Part shown: piece after piece, positions 43,501 to 56,800 of the stretch
How the letters are laid out: each line of letters opens with the position of its first letter
Numbering within the stretch: the first letter of the stretch is position 1
NCBI RefSeq assembly: GCF_047663525.1
Contig: NC_092612.1
Span: 5,117,501-5,181,500 of the forward strand
DNA: 64,000 nt
Source: Anas platyrhynchos
Taxonomy: Eukaryota > Chordata > Aves > Anseriformes > Anatidae
Direction of reading: 5' to 3'
Translations under genes and position numbers: made by a program
The notes under the pieces: model-generated
Database searches by the model: none
Told to the model about the DNA's origin: nothing
What the model saw: the letters and a program-made list of their open reading frames with translations, nothing else

Positions 43501-46500
43501 CAGGCTTGACGGAGGAGTTTGGCTTCGTTGAAGGGTGAGTCAAGGCTGAGGTGGCGGTCCCAGCCGGGACAGGCGCCCCAGAGAGCGCCTTGGGGCTGTC
43601 AAAGTGCACGGCGATCCGTGCAAAGGGGGCTTTGTTGTGGAAGGCCTGAGGTGAACACGAGCAGCCCGCTGGAGGGGGAAAGGAGAGGGGAGTTTGGAAA
43701 GCTGCGCTGCTGGTGTTAAGCAGCAGCCTGTGCTGCGTTGGTGTTTGCTCAGAGGGGTTTCACGCACGAGGAGCTGGTGGGTGCTCTGAGGAACCTGGTC
43801 CAGCTGTGGAGAACAACCTGTATGAGGCAAACCCCAGGACCCAAATGCCATAGGCTGTAAGTCCAAACCTCCCCGAACAAGCAGACATTAAGTAGAAAAC
43901 CCATTTGTTACCGTCTTGAAACATTGCCAGCAAGGCAGCCTCTGCCAGTTACGCTGTTAATTGGGTTCCCCGGAGCTCGTTAGAAGGAGGTGCCATTTTT
44001 TCTAAACGAGGTGACTGCTAACTTCAGGCTGGCAGTCCTACTAGCTTTCCTCAGCCAAAAAGCCCTCTGCATTTCCGTAAAGCACCTGTGCACTGTGCTT
44101 GTTTAACAAAGACAAGTTTGAGACATAACACTTGGAGGTAGGGCACGCATTCTCTTTGTGAGGCTTTCCTACTCCTTGAATGCTTCTTGTGGCTCTCCTG
44201 GGCTCTCTCTTCTCTTGCCAAGCCCTCGATGACCTGTGCCTGCTTCAGCTGCATCCAGCGCTCCGTTTGCTAGCCGTAATTGTCGTCATTTATCTCTGCT
44301 GGTTATTACTGGGAAAACCGATGTTTATCGCTGCGTGTCCACGCGTCCCTGGAGCCTGTTAGAGCTGGCTTTTGAACGGTTCTGCCTTTTGTAAATTTCT
44401 CTACGCTGAAGAATTTCTGTCAAGTGATGGACTTTGTGCTGTTGTTAGGATTCCTTTTGTTCCTAATGTACCAAAAAGGCTGTTTCCTTGGGTCTTTTGC
44501 TTCCCTTAGCAGTTTGTGGTGTTTCACTTAGGCTTATTACTATCCTTGCGCTGTTTTTTCCCCAGTCACTTACAAAGCCTGAGGGACAGGATTAATTTTT
44601 TTTTAATCTAGTTACCATTAATATAAATGATCTTTTTGTTTGGATGTGACTTCTGAATTCATAACAGTCTTACTTCAAAGATCTACGACTGGTTTTGAAG
44701 TCTGATGCTTTCTTCAAGTTTGAGTTGAGAATTTCTTCCGTCTTTATGGAACTAACTTCTAAAGCAGCAAGTCAGTGTAAACTGTTTTTCTAGTTCTGCT
44801 TGCAGGTAATAAATATAACCGAGGCATACTCGCTTGTGGCTGAGCTCTGGCCAATCTCTATTTCTATGGTCAGTTTCGCTTTGTGTCTCAAGGCTGAAGT
44901 CTAGCTGAGAATTCCCCTGTGCCAGATGCAGTCTTTTTGTATATTATGAAATTAGCCTCTCTAATTCTGAGAAATCCTGAGCCTGTTGCAAAATTGACAG
45001 AACGAGCTCTTTGGGGTCTGTTTAATAGAAGTCCTACGTGATAAGTTTTGGGGTGATGAGGGGAGGGGACATTCTGACCACATTTGGCGCAGTGCAGGAG
45101 GGCCTGGACGCGCTGTTCCCTTCTGTGAACTCACGGTCGGTATTCCCTCTCCGTCCTGTGCCAGAGACGTGAGGTCACTGATCCATAAATGCCCGAGATG
45201 GTTTGCCTCGGAGTTGCCGGTGACTTGTAAACAAGTGATGCAATTTTCAGGATAGCACGGTTTCCCCTCCTCCTTTTGTTTCCTTGCTATTTCCCAGTCA
45301 GGTACCAGTATCAGTGTTCAAGTCCGGCTGTCGGTTGTATCACCTTTGCCGAGTGTGTGCTCACAGGAATCCAGTTTTGTGGTGTTGTTAATTAACTTTC
45401 TGACACTGTCACATCAGGCACTAAAGGTGCTTCCTCCTGCAGTCTACACAAGGGATGTGATGACTCAAGTTTTCAACATCTTTATTGTCATTGGTAGTAT
45501 TAATTCTGATGTTCATCTTTTATTGCAGTCCATCATGTTAGTTTGGTTTGGTTTCGGTTTGGTTTGTGGTTTCGTTGTTGGTTTTTGGGGTAGCTCAGGG
45601 CCTCCTGAAATACTCCAACCACTCTGCTGCATAAATAGTTGTTTCTTTTTCTGTGGAGATGGGAGCCACCAAAAATGCCTCCTTTCCTTATCCTGTAGCA
45701 GCCAGATGGCATTTCATAACGCTGTGCCGTGCCTCCCTTTGGCTGATGGTTCATTTCCAGTTCTCTTGCCTTTCTGAGAGCTGGAAGGAACCACACCAGG
45801 ACCACTCACCTCTTTTCGTGTACCCTTCAGAGTGCAGTGAGCTGCAAGGTGTTGCATAAAGCAGCATCTCTGCTTCCAGGGGATCCTTTCTACCCAGCTC
45901 TGGAAGTCAGCCCAAAGGGAGCACACGGCTGCTGACGTGGGAGAACGTGAAGGGAAAAACAGGCAAGAACTCTGACCACGTTGCTACTAGCTCTTAGAAG
46001 ACCTTGGAGATGGATCATGGAGAGCTTAACGATGCAAACATGCTTTGAAAGTTTGACTTCTGCTTGCACCTAACAGGTCCAGAAGAGCTCACTTCCAAAA
46101 AAAACAACAGGCTTCCAGTTGTGTTTGGAGCTGTTCCAGAAAGCCACTTGGTGTTGCAGGTTCTCGTTGGGTGCCTTGGCCTTCTTGACCCACAGCTTGA
46201 AGCCGCTGCTGGAGCCAGCCTTGGAGCCAGCAGGGAGCTCCTGAACTTTGTCATGGTTATGGCAAAGGCAGCAGGTGTTCAGCGCCCTGAATCTGGAGAG
46301 CATCTCTCAAGCCACATATAGTTTGTGAGACCAGAAAGAGCTGCCGGCTTATAATGAGTGCTGTGACTTAGGCGCACGGTTTGTAGAGGTTTTAAGGCGT
46401 AGTGCATGAGTGCCAGGCTCCTGTTTGGTCACTGGGACAAAACGAGATCTGGGAATGTTGGATGTCCTAAAAAGAGTACAGGGGAGACAACCGGGGAGGA

Positions 46501-49500
46501 GATGTGGCTCTTGTTGGCCTTGTTTAGCCCCCAGCCCCTCTACACCCCACAAACCTTAGTTACAGCTGTGGGCTTCTGCAGAACGTCACAATGCCTAGTA
46601 AATCTTCGGGATATACTTTAAAAGCAGGAAAATACTGTGTTGGTTTCTTTTTTTTTTGTATACATAGGGCAGCTGCCAGCAGCAGCACCTGCTGGAGTCG
46701 AGGGTGCTGAGCAAGGCAGGGTCGTGTCCCGAGCAGCAGTCACAAGGGGAGCTGAGCGGAGCCCGCCTGAAAACTCGGGGGGTTTCTGCTTCTTAGCAAG
46801 CCGAAACACAGCTCCCCGTCCCCAGTACTCCTCGCTGTGAGGATGAGGACTGAGGAAGGCTCACCCTGCCTGCAGCTTCTTCAGTTCTTCGTGCGGGGAA
46901 CTCTTGGAGGAGCTGGTGCCTCTGGAAAGAAAGCACCTGTTGGTACTGTGGGCATCCGAGCGTGATGCTAACCCACGCAGCGCTGCCCCTTGCATCTGAC
47001 AAATGTTTTACAACTTCAACTTCTTTGCAGGTTCTACTTAAATTTGGTGGAGGAGGCTGTGGCTGAGCAGAGAACTAATTTGTTATTTCACTAACTGGAA
47101 TAATTTACAATGGAAAGAAGCTTTTTTTAGTTAAAAGTTGTGTTTCTGATTACAGCTTCCGGTATTTTACCTCGCAGTCCACAAACACTCTTTTTAAACT
47201 TGATTCCTGACAAGTCGCTTTTCTCAATTCTCGCGTTCTTGGACTCCACCAGGGGAAAAGGAAGGCCCTGCTAATATTGCTTGGCTGTTTCCTTCCGGAG
47301 GAAGGAGGGGAGAGTTGAGAAAAAGAGGAACGAAGTAAAGTGAATTTACTCTTTGCACACGTGCTGAAAGAATAGGCAGGTGTTCTTGGGAATATCTCAT
47401 TTAAATCTCTGTGTATGTGTTTCGAGAGGATGCGTCCTCACTTAGAGGAGCCAACATCCCATTGCTGGACCTAATCCTGATGGGGCTGGCATCTGAGGGT
47501 TACGCGGGCTGCTCCCGGCAGGGCTCTTCCCACGCGGGGAGGCCGAGGGAGTCGGTCGAGCACTGCTCCGCTGCCTGGAAAGATTCAGTCATTTCCACCC
47601 AAAGCGAGGAAATAAAAAGCTCGGTCAGCCATTTCATCTGGAGATACCCCGCCCTCCTCCAACAAATACGAAAAAGGGAAAATGTAGGCTTGGGCCCTCA
47701 CATATCCCAGCAGTTTGCACCCATTCGGGCGATGCGATTGGGGTCGGGGCAGGCAAAATAGAAGTTACCTTTATTTTTTTTTTTAATTTCGGCAGAGGAA
47801 ATTATAAGGTTGATGTTGCCCCTTTGATATTTGATTTAACCCACTGACTGCCCGGGAAGGAAGGAGTCTGTTTAGTTTACCTGTGTCCTAGATTCAGTTT
47901 TAATATCTCATGTTTAAATGGGGGGGGATCTTTATTCTTAATGATTCATGCCGCCTCAAAGCACAGTGGTTTCTACTTGTGTGCTGCCTTTCCCACTGGG
48001 GGATGCAAACACAAGAACAATCATTTCAGACTCCTCCTTCAGTTTTCAAGAGAACCTTAGCTGCTCAGGGATAGCTCTGAATTTTAAAAGCATTTTTTTC
48101 TTCCAAATTATGTATTGATTGCACATAAAATAGAAGCACCGTAATATGCAATTTCAAACAAATGCACGGGGGTGCTTGGTTGCTTTTAATGCTCCTCCTT
48201 TATTTTTATTTTATTTTTTTTCCTCCAGCAGAAAACAAAAAGTGGATTCTGTTCCCATAAGCCGCTCTTGCAAAATCCGCACAAACATTTATTAGTCTAG
48301 ACACAGAATATTCTCAGCCGGCCTCAGCCTGACGATGGCAAAAAGAAATAAAAATAATAATAATAAAAAAAAAAAAAAGAAAAGGCAAGCTAATATTGTA
48401 CTTGGCTGTGAAAAGGGAAGGGGGGAATCATGCCCCAGGCTAGTGAAGCTGTAACATTTTGCTGGGGCTGCCTGCAACAACAGATGCATCTCGTTCCCCT
48501 GGGCTTCCAGTCCTGCCTATTCTCTTCTGCTGAACTTGGCCGCTCGCAAACATTCCCTGTGAGTACCACACCCCGGGCTTCTCCTGGACGCTTTTGATTT
48601 GATTGAATGATGGCACCAGGCATGCTCCTCTTCACCAGGCCTGCTCTTCTGCCCCAGAAATCATGTAGCGAATTCATTGATTGGAAAACGTGCAGAATAG
48701 GTGGGATCTGGGGTGACTGGTAGAAATCAAAAGGGTTTGAAATAGGCGATGTGACCGCAGCTTAAACCTGCAGGAAGGGAGCATCGACCCGAATGGTTTA
48801 TCTGAATCTTCAGCTGCAACTTCTGTAAATACCAGCTCCTTCTCCTCATTTGCTACCATGGCAGTTTGCAGACTTTTGCTGAGTTAAAAGGACAAATCAT
48901 AGTTGTGCGCGTTTGTTTGATCAGGCCTTTACCTCAGTGCTCACGTTCTCAGACTGCTGGGGTTTTATATTTTTGTCATTTTCTTAGAAAATGGCGAATG
49001 ATGCATATCCCGGCTTCCAGATGATTAGTTCCTGTTGCTCCCAATTTGTGTCAGGCTGCGTTTGGTTGGAAATGAAAATGTAATTGCAAATTCCCCTAAA
49101 CAGCACAACATGTCTGTGGTATTAATTAAAGCACTGTAAATACGTAGAATATCTGAGAATGCATTCCTTCAAGCGTGGCCGTGTTTTTTTAAACCTACAG
49201 AGGAGGCAAAATACGGTATTTAGGCTTAGTAGATGAAATGTATTGCTTCTGTGGTGGCAGATCCGTGTCTTGAGACTTTAAACCTGGTGGATCTCGTGCT
49301 CGAGCCTTCAAAGGAGATGTTACATAGACAATAAAACGTCCTGCTTTTCGGGGAGGGCTCTCCTTAGGTCACTCAGAAAACGCCTTCAGTCTTCACTCAC
49401 TGCAGCATTCACAAAGTGAATGCCTTCCTGTAAGGTTAGTCACCGATGGCCACTCATTCCATGCTTTCACTAAGAAAAACCTTCGCAGCTTTGAATCTGA

Positions 49501-50194
49501 ATTTCCTGCCCCGCGTTTAGGTGAGCCCGGAGCGGCGTCAGGCATTGCTGGGCTCCTCGTCCGGCGGTGCTGGTGAAGTGAAAGATGCCAAAAGTGAAGT
49601 TTGACAGTGAGCTCGGGGGCTTGTGCTGGCCCGGTGGCTCTCTAAGCCCCCATGTCTGAGCAGCGGGAGCATCCGAGCAGCACAGGACGGAGCTCAGCAA
49701 GAGGCTGGGGTCAGGGCACTGCTGCAAATAGAAACGCTTTGCTGGCTGCAGAGGTTAACCAGGTACGCAGCGCTGTTTTACTACATGGTGGAGACCTACG
49801 GAGAGTGTTTCTGCCCTCCTTTTTAGCTGAAACATCCCCAGATTCTAAGGGGAAAAGGAATAGAAGGGACTCGCGGAGTAATGTTCTAGTGAAACCCAGC
49901 CTTCCTAAAGAAGTCTGCCTGAATAATTCCTGTGAATAACAGACTGTGTTCAGCTATTTCCTAACATAGAAACGGTGCTGACTGCTTCTTCAGAGTAATA
50001 TAAGTTAGTGATGCTACTGAAATAGTTGTGGTTCAGACGTAGATCTGATTTCTCCTAAGCACGCTGAATTCACAGCTGTTGATCCTCCAGAGGAGGCTTT
50101 GCAATTGAACACCTGGAGAATAGGTAAATTTCCCGCTGTTGTTCTCCTCTCCTCTTGTTTTGTTTTGTTTTGTTTTGTTTTTCTTAGTAGCATA
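43501..50194. other. Unassigned region between CpG island and USP42-like fragment
   Basis: No coding exons could be assigned in 6.7 kb. It could be the first intron of the plus-strand transcript suggested at 43.4 kb. It contains scattered simple runs (T-rich at 47774-47787, A-rich at 48361-48376, TTTTG repeat at 50155-50182). No USP42 catalytic exons are present, although the 3' fragment of such a gene follows. A short minus-strand frame at 46070-46303 was considered and not accepted. Confidence 0.4.
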
Positions 50195-51012
50195 GGCTTA
50201 AGACTCTGAAGAAAGAGGCTGCTTTTTTTCATTTCCAACACTGGCTGTTCCTCCTGAGCCCCGCCTTCTATTTTTGCAGTCACAGGATATGTGAATGTAA
50301 ATTTGTGGGAGAGAGGTAGAAAACTCTGTTTCAACTGGTGTTTTTTTTGGCTATGTTGGGAGACCAAATAGGGTGGTTTTCAACCTTCTGGCTCTTATTC
50401 AGAGCAGCAGCATGTGGAGGGAGACAGATGCGTTTGCTTTTTTAGTGCAATGGCTTCAGAAGCAAGAGGGGAAAAAACACTTTCTCTGGGAGCTGGAGAA
50501 GGTGTCCTAATCGCAGGAGAGGTTTCTAAATGGCATATCTTTCTTTGCGAGTGTTCCTGTAGTCCGGAGGTTTTTGTTTGTTTGTTTGCCTTTGGAAGGT
50601 TTTACTGTTAATCTTCACGTCCTTCAGCAGAAGTGAGAAATGTGATTTTATTTTGTGCAGTGTCACGGACCCTCTGAAATCTACTGGGAATGATGAATAC
50701 CTCACACAGTACCAATGTGATGATGGTGGAGACAAGGAGAAACCAAGAAGATCAAAAGAACGTGACCTCATTTCAAAAGAAAACGTTTTGTACGGCAAAG
50801 AGTCTTCTGAGCCTGGTGAGAAATTGCGGCAAACTTCCTCTCTCAAGTGTGACACTGAATGTAGCTCTAAAAAGCTTTCCTCCTCATCTATTGCAGAGAG
50901 ATGCCAAGGTAGAAAGGACAAGACTAAAAACACTGAGAAAGAGCATTACCAAAGCAAGAGGGAACATGCTCCTAGTGAAGAGAAGGAGAGTCAAAAAGCA
51001 GGTCCTTCCAGC
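50195..51012 (+). pseudogene. Truncated 3' fragment of a USP42-like gene copy
   Basis: This stretch is nearly identical to 61880-62692, about 11.68 kb downstream. It includes part of an intron and the first 352 bp of the large C-terminal exon (from 50661, after acceptor TTTTGTGCAG). The exon frame encodes VTDPLKSTGNDEYL and continues through REHAPSEEKESQ. Homology stops abruptly at 51012, and the sequence switches to a GC-rich block that looks like a first exon. The catalytic exons of this copy are absent upstream. It is the relic end of a tandemly duplicated gene. The frame runs on into the GC-rich DNA until a stop at 51280-51282, so a chimeric C-terminus could be read if it were transcribed. 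Confidence 0.85.
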
Positions 51013-51278
51013 GGCCAGGTTCAAAAGGCGTCACGCTGGAGCTCCGAGTTCGGCGGCGTTCCGAGGCCGTTGTGGCGGTTGTGGAGACGGCCCTGGCTGA
51101 GGTGGCTGCTGCTGTCGCTGCTGTCCCCTCTGTCCCCGCTGTTGCCGCTGTTCCCGGACCTTGGAGACCCCCGGCGGCTCCCTGTGACAGGCCCTGTGGC
51201 CCCGGGGAGCTGCCCGCCGCCTCGTCGGCCAGCCCGGCAGCAATCCTGCCAGCACAGAATAGCTCACTGCGTTTCAGG
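51013..51278 (+). promoter_or_regulatory. GC-rich presumed promoter and first exon of the USP42-like gene
   Basis: A CpG-rich block of about 270 bp starts exactly where the upstream duplicate ends. A splice donor (CGTTTCAGG then GTAAAG at 51279) gives it the look of a 5' UTR exon, joined over a 2.6-kb intron to the ATG exon at 53895. The assignment rests on position, composition and the donor; transcription evidence is lacking. Confidence 0.5.
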
Positions 51279-51956
51279 GTAAAGTGACGATTAATTTCTA
51301 TTTCCTGGCCTGGGTGCTGCTTCCTTCTTTAAGGAAGCTTCAAGGTTAAAGGTTAAGCTCAGTTATGTCAGGGCCCAAGTCTGTTTCGTGAAGGGGCTCT
51401 TGTACGAAAGCTTAAGCTGGGATTGACTCTCCGCTAAGCGGAGGCCAAACGTGTACCTACTGAGAAGCAGGTCCTAAGTGATAACGTTTTCTAAAGAGAC
51501 TGCTAAACACATCTGAACAGTGCTGCTGCAAAACTCTGAATGGGGGGATAGCAACTGTCTTAACTGATCTGGAATCTTGAGTTTACTTTTCAGTGGACAA
51601 GAGGTGTGTCTCTCAAGGCAAACAAAGAGAGGAGTAACACCCGATACTCATGTCAACATAAATTTATGCTCAGAGCGTAGGTGTAGGAACAGCATCGGTA
51701 TGTATATGGAACATCGGGAGAGGAAGCTCTGTCGGTATTTACGGTTTTTCTACTACCTTGTCAGAGAGACGTTATCTCCACATTAGAAATGGATGTATTT
51801 TGAAAAAGTGGTGGTGGATCGGATTTCTTCTTTCTAGTGTTAATATTTGCTCTTGAATCGTACTTAATACCTGGTAACGCCTCAATCAGTTGTCAAAAAT
51901 AAACTTAAAAATGTGTAAGGCTTATCTCATTGGTCAGTATAAAGATCAAGGCCTTT

Positions 51957-52073
51957 CCTTTTTTCCTTTTCCTTTTTTCCTTTTCCTTTTTTCCTTTTTT
52001 CCTTTTTTCCTTTTTTCCTTTTTTCCTTTTTTCCTTTTCCTTTTCCTTTTCCTTTTCCTTTTCCTTTTCCTTT
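51957..52073. repeat. Pyrimidine microsatellite (TTTTCC / TTTTTTCC)
   Basis: About 115 bp of alternating TTTTCC and TTTTTTCC units in the presumed first intron of the USP42-like gene. The opposite strand is pure purine. Such mirror-symmetric tracts can form triplex DNA and often vary in length. Confidence 0.9.
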
Positions 52074-53894
52074 CTTCTTCCCCAGTATTGTTTTTCTGTT
52101 CTCCTTCTCACTGCAGTCTTGATTTTGTTTCTTGTCCCTTAAATGTGTTTTCAATGCGTTGCTGAAACATTTTCTCTTTCAATCCGAAAAAAGGAGCTGT
52201 CACTGGTGAAGATTGGAGCTTATCTGAAAATCCCTGAGCCCAGGAGCTGTCACCTTAGTCTTCCAATCGGACAAGGACGACTTCATTTCTCGTGTAAATG
52301 CATTTTTCAGGTTTGCGTATTGTTTTTTCAGGAACGGAAAGTGTGTATAGAATGGATTTAAAATCAATCTTAAATGTAAAATGTCAAGGGAAAAAAGTTC
52401 TAGTTACAACCTCTGCACACAATTTGCCAGCTGTGGGACTAGGAGTTTTCTTATTTACTGTGTTTTGTTTAACGTGTGTGAAGTTTAATGGATAGCAATC
52501 AAGGCGTGCTAGAAATCTGAAAGCACTTTATGCTTTGTTCTCTCAGTCATTTTGGTATAACAAACTAGCTTATGTTTTAAACCCTCCATTAGGTTAGTGG
52601 TTTCCCTATAGGTAACAAGTCCCTGTGTGCTACAGTAATACAGTAACAAAACATGAAGTATAGAAGTTCATCCTGTCATTATTCAGCTTCTGCCTACGGA
52701 CACACAATTATGCTTATTTAAAGCGGTATCACCTTGAAACCTAATCAGCATTTTAAAAAGGACTTTGTAGCAGTTATTGGCTTTTGTCCTGGAGGGCTGA
52801 GGTTTGTTTTGTTTTGTTTTACATTCAGCATTTCCGTTTCTAGCTTACATTCCCCTGTTGTTTTGCATGAGGAAAACGTGCAACTTTAGAAAGCAGAACG
52901 GAAAGAGCTGCTTTTTAGTCTAACGTTTCAGTTTTTTGTAGGAGTTTTAAATGTGGTAGGAGTAAAACACCAGAAGTACTGCTGCCAAAGTTATATTCAA
53001 ACTCGTATTTCGTGGAGAAGCAGAAGAAGCCCAGGGAGAAATAAATTTGCAAACGTGCTCTTCATGCTCTCCTTTCCCAAGATTTCTCTGAGATATAGCC
53101 CATCCTCTGTGGGTTTTGAGGTGTATGGTTCCCAGGAGTGAGAAGGAGGGCCAAACATCTCTCTTCTTGGATCTCAACATGCCAGGGCTTTAGTGTACTG
53201 CCACTTACGGCTCCGCTTTTTCACCTGGAAAAAGCGACCACATGATGTAGACTGAGGAGCCCTCACAAATTAACTTGCTATCACAAAGTGACGCCCAGAA
53301 AAGGTGTATTTAAAAGCTAGGCTCATTATAGAATAACAACAACCCCCTCATGATTGGTGCAGTAGACAGTGAGGTAGAGGGCGATCCCTGGAAAGACAGA
53401 AGAAAAGGAGCAGTGAGTTCTGGGTACCTTTGTGCACACGAAACAGAAAAACGCAGGCAGTGAAGTAATAGTGTTCCATTACTAACGCCAGCAATAGATA
53501 ATTGCAACAATTATCTATTAGATCATAGGTAATAATTAACAGATAATTGTGCAACTCTGGAAATCAATAAATAACTGATTCCCCTCAGAGAATGTCTTCT
53601 ACATTTTTATATTAAAAAGACTCCAGAGTTGTAATGGATTAAAATCCTACGGAAGTGAAAGAAATGGCATCAGCCACTAGTTCTGCAGAAGCTAAAAGTA
53701 ATACCGATAGAGTTTAGATGGAAATTTTCACTTTGTGTGTTTAGTTTGGGGATTCTTTTTAAATCATTCATACCAGCGATTTAGTTCTTAAGGCTGTTTC
53801 TTTGAGATTAAGTGACAGGACTTCTGCTATTCTTTTCTTCTTGGAATGCTTCTTGATATTCTTACGTCAACCAGAACTTCTGTCTCTGTCGCAG

Positions 53895-56800
53895 ATGTCA
53901 ACAATGACCGTAGTTAAGAAGCCCAAATCTTCAAAGTCTAAAAAGCCCTCTTCAAGGCGGTCTGGCAAATCCAAGAAACCAAGTACTAAAATACTGATGT
54001 CACGCACCGCAAACTGGGGCCAGATACCGCCTGCAGAAGGTTCAAGCCAAGTCTCTGTGGCCCAAGGACGTGGAGGTGCTATTTACTGTAGATCATCTGA
54101 AAAATCTAAGGCTTTTGCCCCAAGAGATCTAAGTAAGTGTGAGCTTTATCCTGACTCCATTTTCTTCAAAGCAAAAGTAGAAAATGCAGTTCTTACTTGT
54201 TGCACTGATAGAGAAGGGGACTAGTGTGAACAAAGACTTCAAAAGCAAATCCCCTGAGGCAGCTGAAGTGACTGATGTTACAGAAATTAATTTTGATATA
54301 TTTACAGTCAACAGAGAAATCTGGGGAGCTTTGTGTAATGCACAGATTCATCCATGTCTTTTCCGTTTTGCAAAGAAAAGTGTTTGATTGTTGCTATTCA
54401 CAGCTTCCATTTTTCACACGTTTTTTGAATGATAACATTGCTCAGGAAAAGATCTGGTATCTGTAGGGGTACCGTCATTCCTAGTTACTACTTTTTACCT
54501 TTTTTCCGTATAATTTCAAGTCTAAGCTTGTGGTTTAAGTTATAATAAGGAAAAAAACAGTAGTTGAGTTAATCAGGTTAAAGATTATAGATGGAGAGGA
54601 ACTTGGCATTAGGTACTACAAACAGAATGGCAGTTAGCCTTGCCTTAGAAAAATTAAAATGGTTGACGAAAGTTGTTTGTTTTGTTTTTTTTTTCCCCAA
54701 AACATTGTGTTGACCAGCCAATTTGAATTTGGCGGTATTAAAGCTGTCTGCAATAAGTTTTTCTGGCTGCGATTGTAGCTAGCTCCTCTAGGTGCTCCTG
54801 CAGAATAGTATTTTTTTAAATACCTTTCTTAGAAACAAACAAACAAAATCTCTTTTAAATTTAACTTTCTTGCAGTCGTTAATGATGGAATTGCTCCACC
54901 ACAGAGCATTCTTTTTCCACCTGAGAAGATTTGTATGGATTGGCGAGAAACACAAAGTGTTGGAGTTGGCCTGTACAATCTTGGCAACACATGTTTTCTT
55001 AATGCTACTCTACAGTGTTTGACCTACGCACCCCCACTTGCCAATTACATGCTTTCTCTCGAGCACGGCCAGTCATGTGAGTACTTTCTAACAGTATTTC
55101 GAATCTGTTGGACAGCTGTGAAGGTGAAAGAACAGCAGTGATTCTGAGACAAACTTGTTTGCCTGATTTTACCTGTAGAAGCTGGCTTTGAGCACTGTAT
55201 TAGCAGTGGGCTCCGAATAGCATATGGAGTGCAATTAATGCACTATGTTTGTTTAATGAATTTATTTATGTATTTATTTATTTATGTATTTATTAAAGGA
55301 TCATTTATTGCTTCGTGGGAATAATGAAGTGCATTGGACGGTAATGCATTTAGTAGTAATTTTAGAGAGTAATACATTTTTCAGCCTGTGGAGTTCACAT
55401 TCCTGTCAGCCTTTACAAATGTGACTTTGCAGTAGTCTTTTAGATTTCTCATCACAAAATGCATTTGAATACAGGCTTAGTGGATATTTTTATTCTGTAA
55501 AGTTGTGTGAAATGAAATGTTACAAGACTGTTGGGACATTGGCATCTTGGGAGAATAGAATGTAGCAAGGAGAGTGGATATCGTATCTATAGTTTAAATT
55601 TTACTTAGATGTTTGTTTGTAGTTATGGATATTTTGCTGGACTGGGATGCTTTCTTCTTTCACTCTTCAGGTCGTGAACAAGATTTTTGCATGATGTGCA
55701 CAATGGAGACTCACATTAACCAGGCCCTGCGTTGCACTGTTGATGCCATCGAGTCTACGCATGTTATCAGTAATCTCAGTCGTAAGTGGCTTCAGATGTG
55801 TTTCTTTTCGATAGCTTGTAATCTTCAAATACTTATTTGATGTGTATAAGTGGTTTTAACACTAGAAAGAAGAGAGATTTTAGAAATAGAAGAATGATTT
55901 CATTTTTAAATGAGGTGAATACTATCATCTTCTTCTTTAGGAATAGGACAACATTTCCGTTTTGGCAGTCAAGAAGACGCACACGAGTTCTTGCGCTATA
56001 CTGTTGATGCTATGCAGGAAGCGTGCTTGAATGGAAGCACCGAGTAAGCATAAACAAGTTCACTTTCATACATTCTCTAGCACCTTCTAGTCCTTTATTT
56101 ACTATCAAAAATGATCTCTAGCACCTTTTAGTGCCTTATTTACAATCAGCAACGAAAGTCTACATCATCCTTAGTTTTCATAAAACTCTTTGAAGAGTTA
56201 ACTGTGCGCCTTAAATCTTCTGAGGTCTGATTCTAATTTATTTCCAGATTGGACAGATCTTCTCAAGCTACCACCATCATTCATCAAATATTTGGAGGAT
56301 TTCTAAGATCGAGAGGTACTTTAAAAAATATTCCTGTCCTTAGAACTGATCTGTGTCTTTTGTCGGTAGTAAAGCAGTCTGTAGTTTGTCTAAAGTAGTA
56401 TCTGTCAACAACTTGAATTTGGACAGTTAGTCTCCTTCACATAAGGTTAAGCATTTATATTTTGCTTCCAGTGAAGTGCTTGAATTGCAAAGCAGTTTCG
56501 GATACGTATGAGGCATTTCTTGATATCGCTTTGGATATAAAGGTAAGATGTTTTCTAAATATAATTCATGATGTTTAAGTACATGCATAACTTTCTAAAT
56601 TAAACTTGTTTACCTTAAAAAACCAAACCACATATAATGTTAAAACGTAAGAGCTTGGTGGTGCTAAGGAAGTGGATTGGACTTTGTCCGTCTGTGGAAC
56701 CCATGTAAATAGTCTCCACATTTGCATTGGGTTTAAGGGGAAAGAATTCTCTTTCTGCAAAAATTATAATGCTGTCATACTTCTCTGTTGTTCTACCCCA

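Noticed and set aside
46070-46303. Minus-strand frame with a fairly protein-like stretch (FKLWVKKAKAPNENLQ)
   Set aside because: I could not match it to any protein I know, there are no supporting splice sites, and an overlapping frame is equally open. It might be a relic exon or retrocopy, but evidence is too thin.
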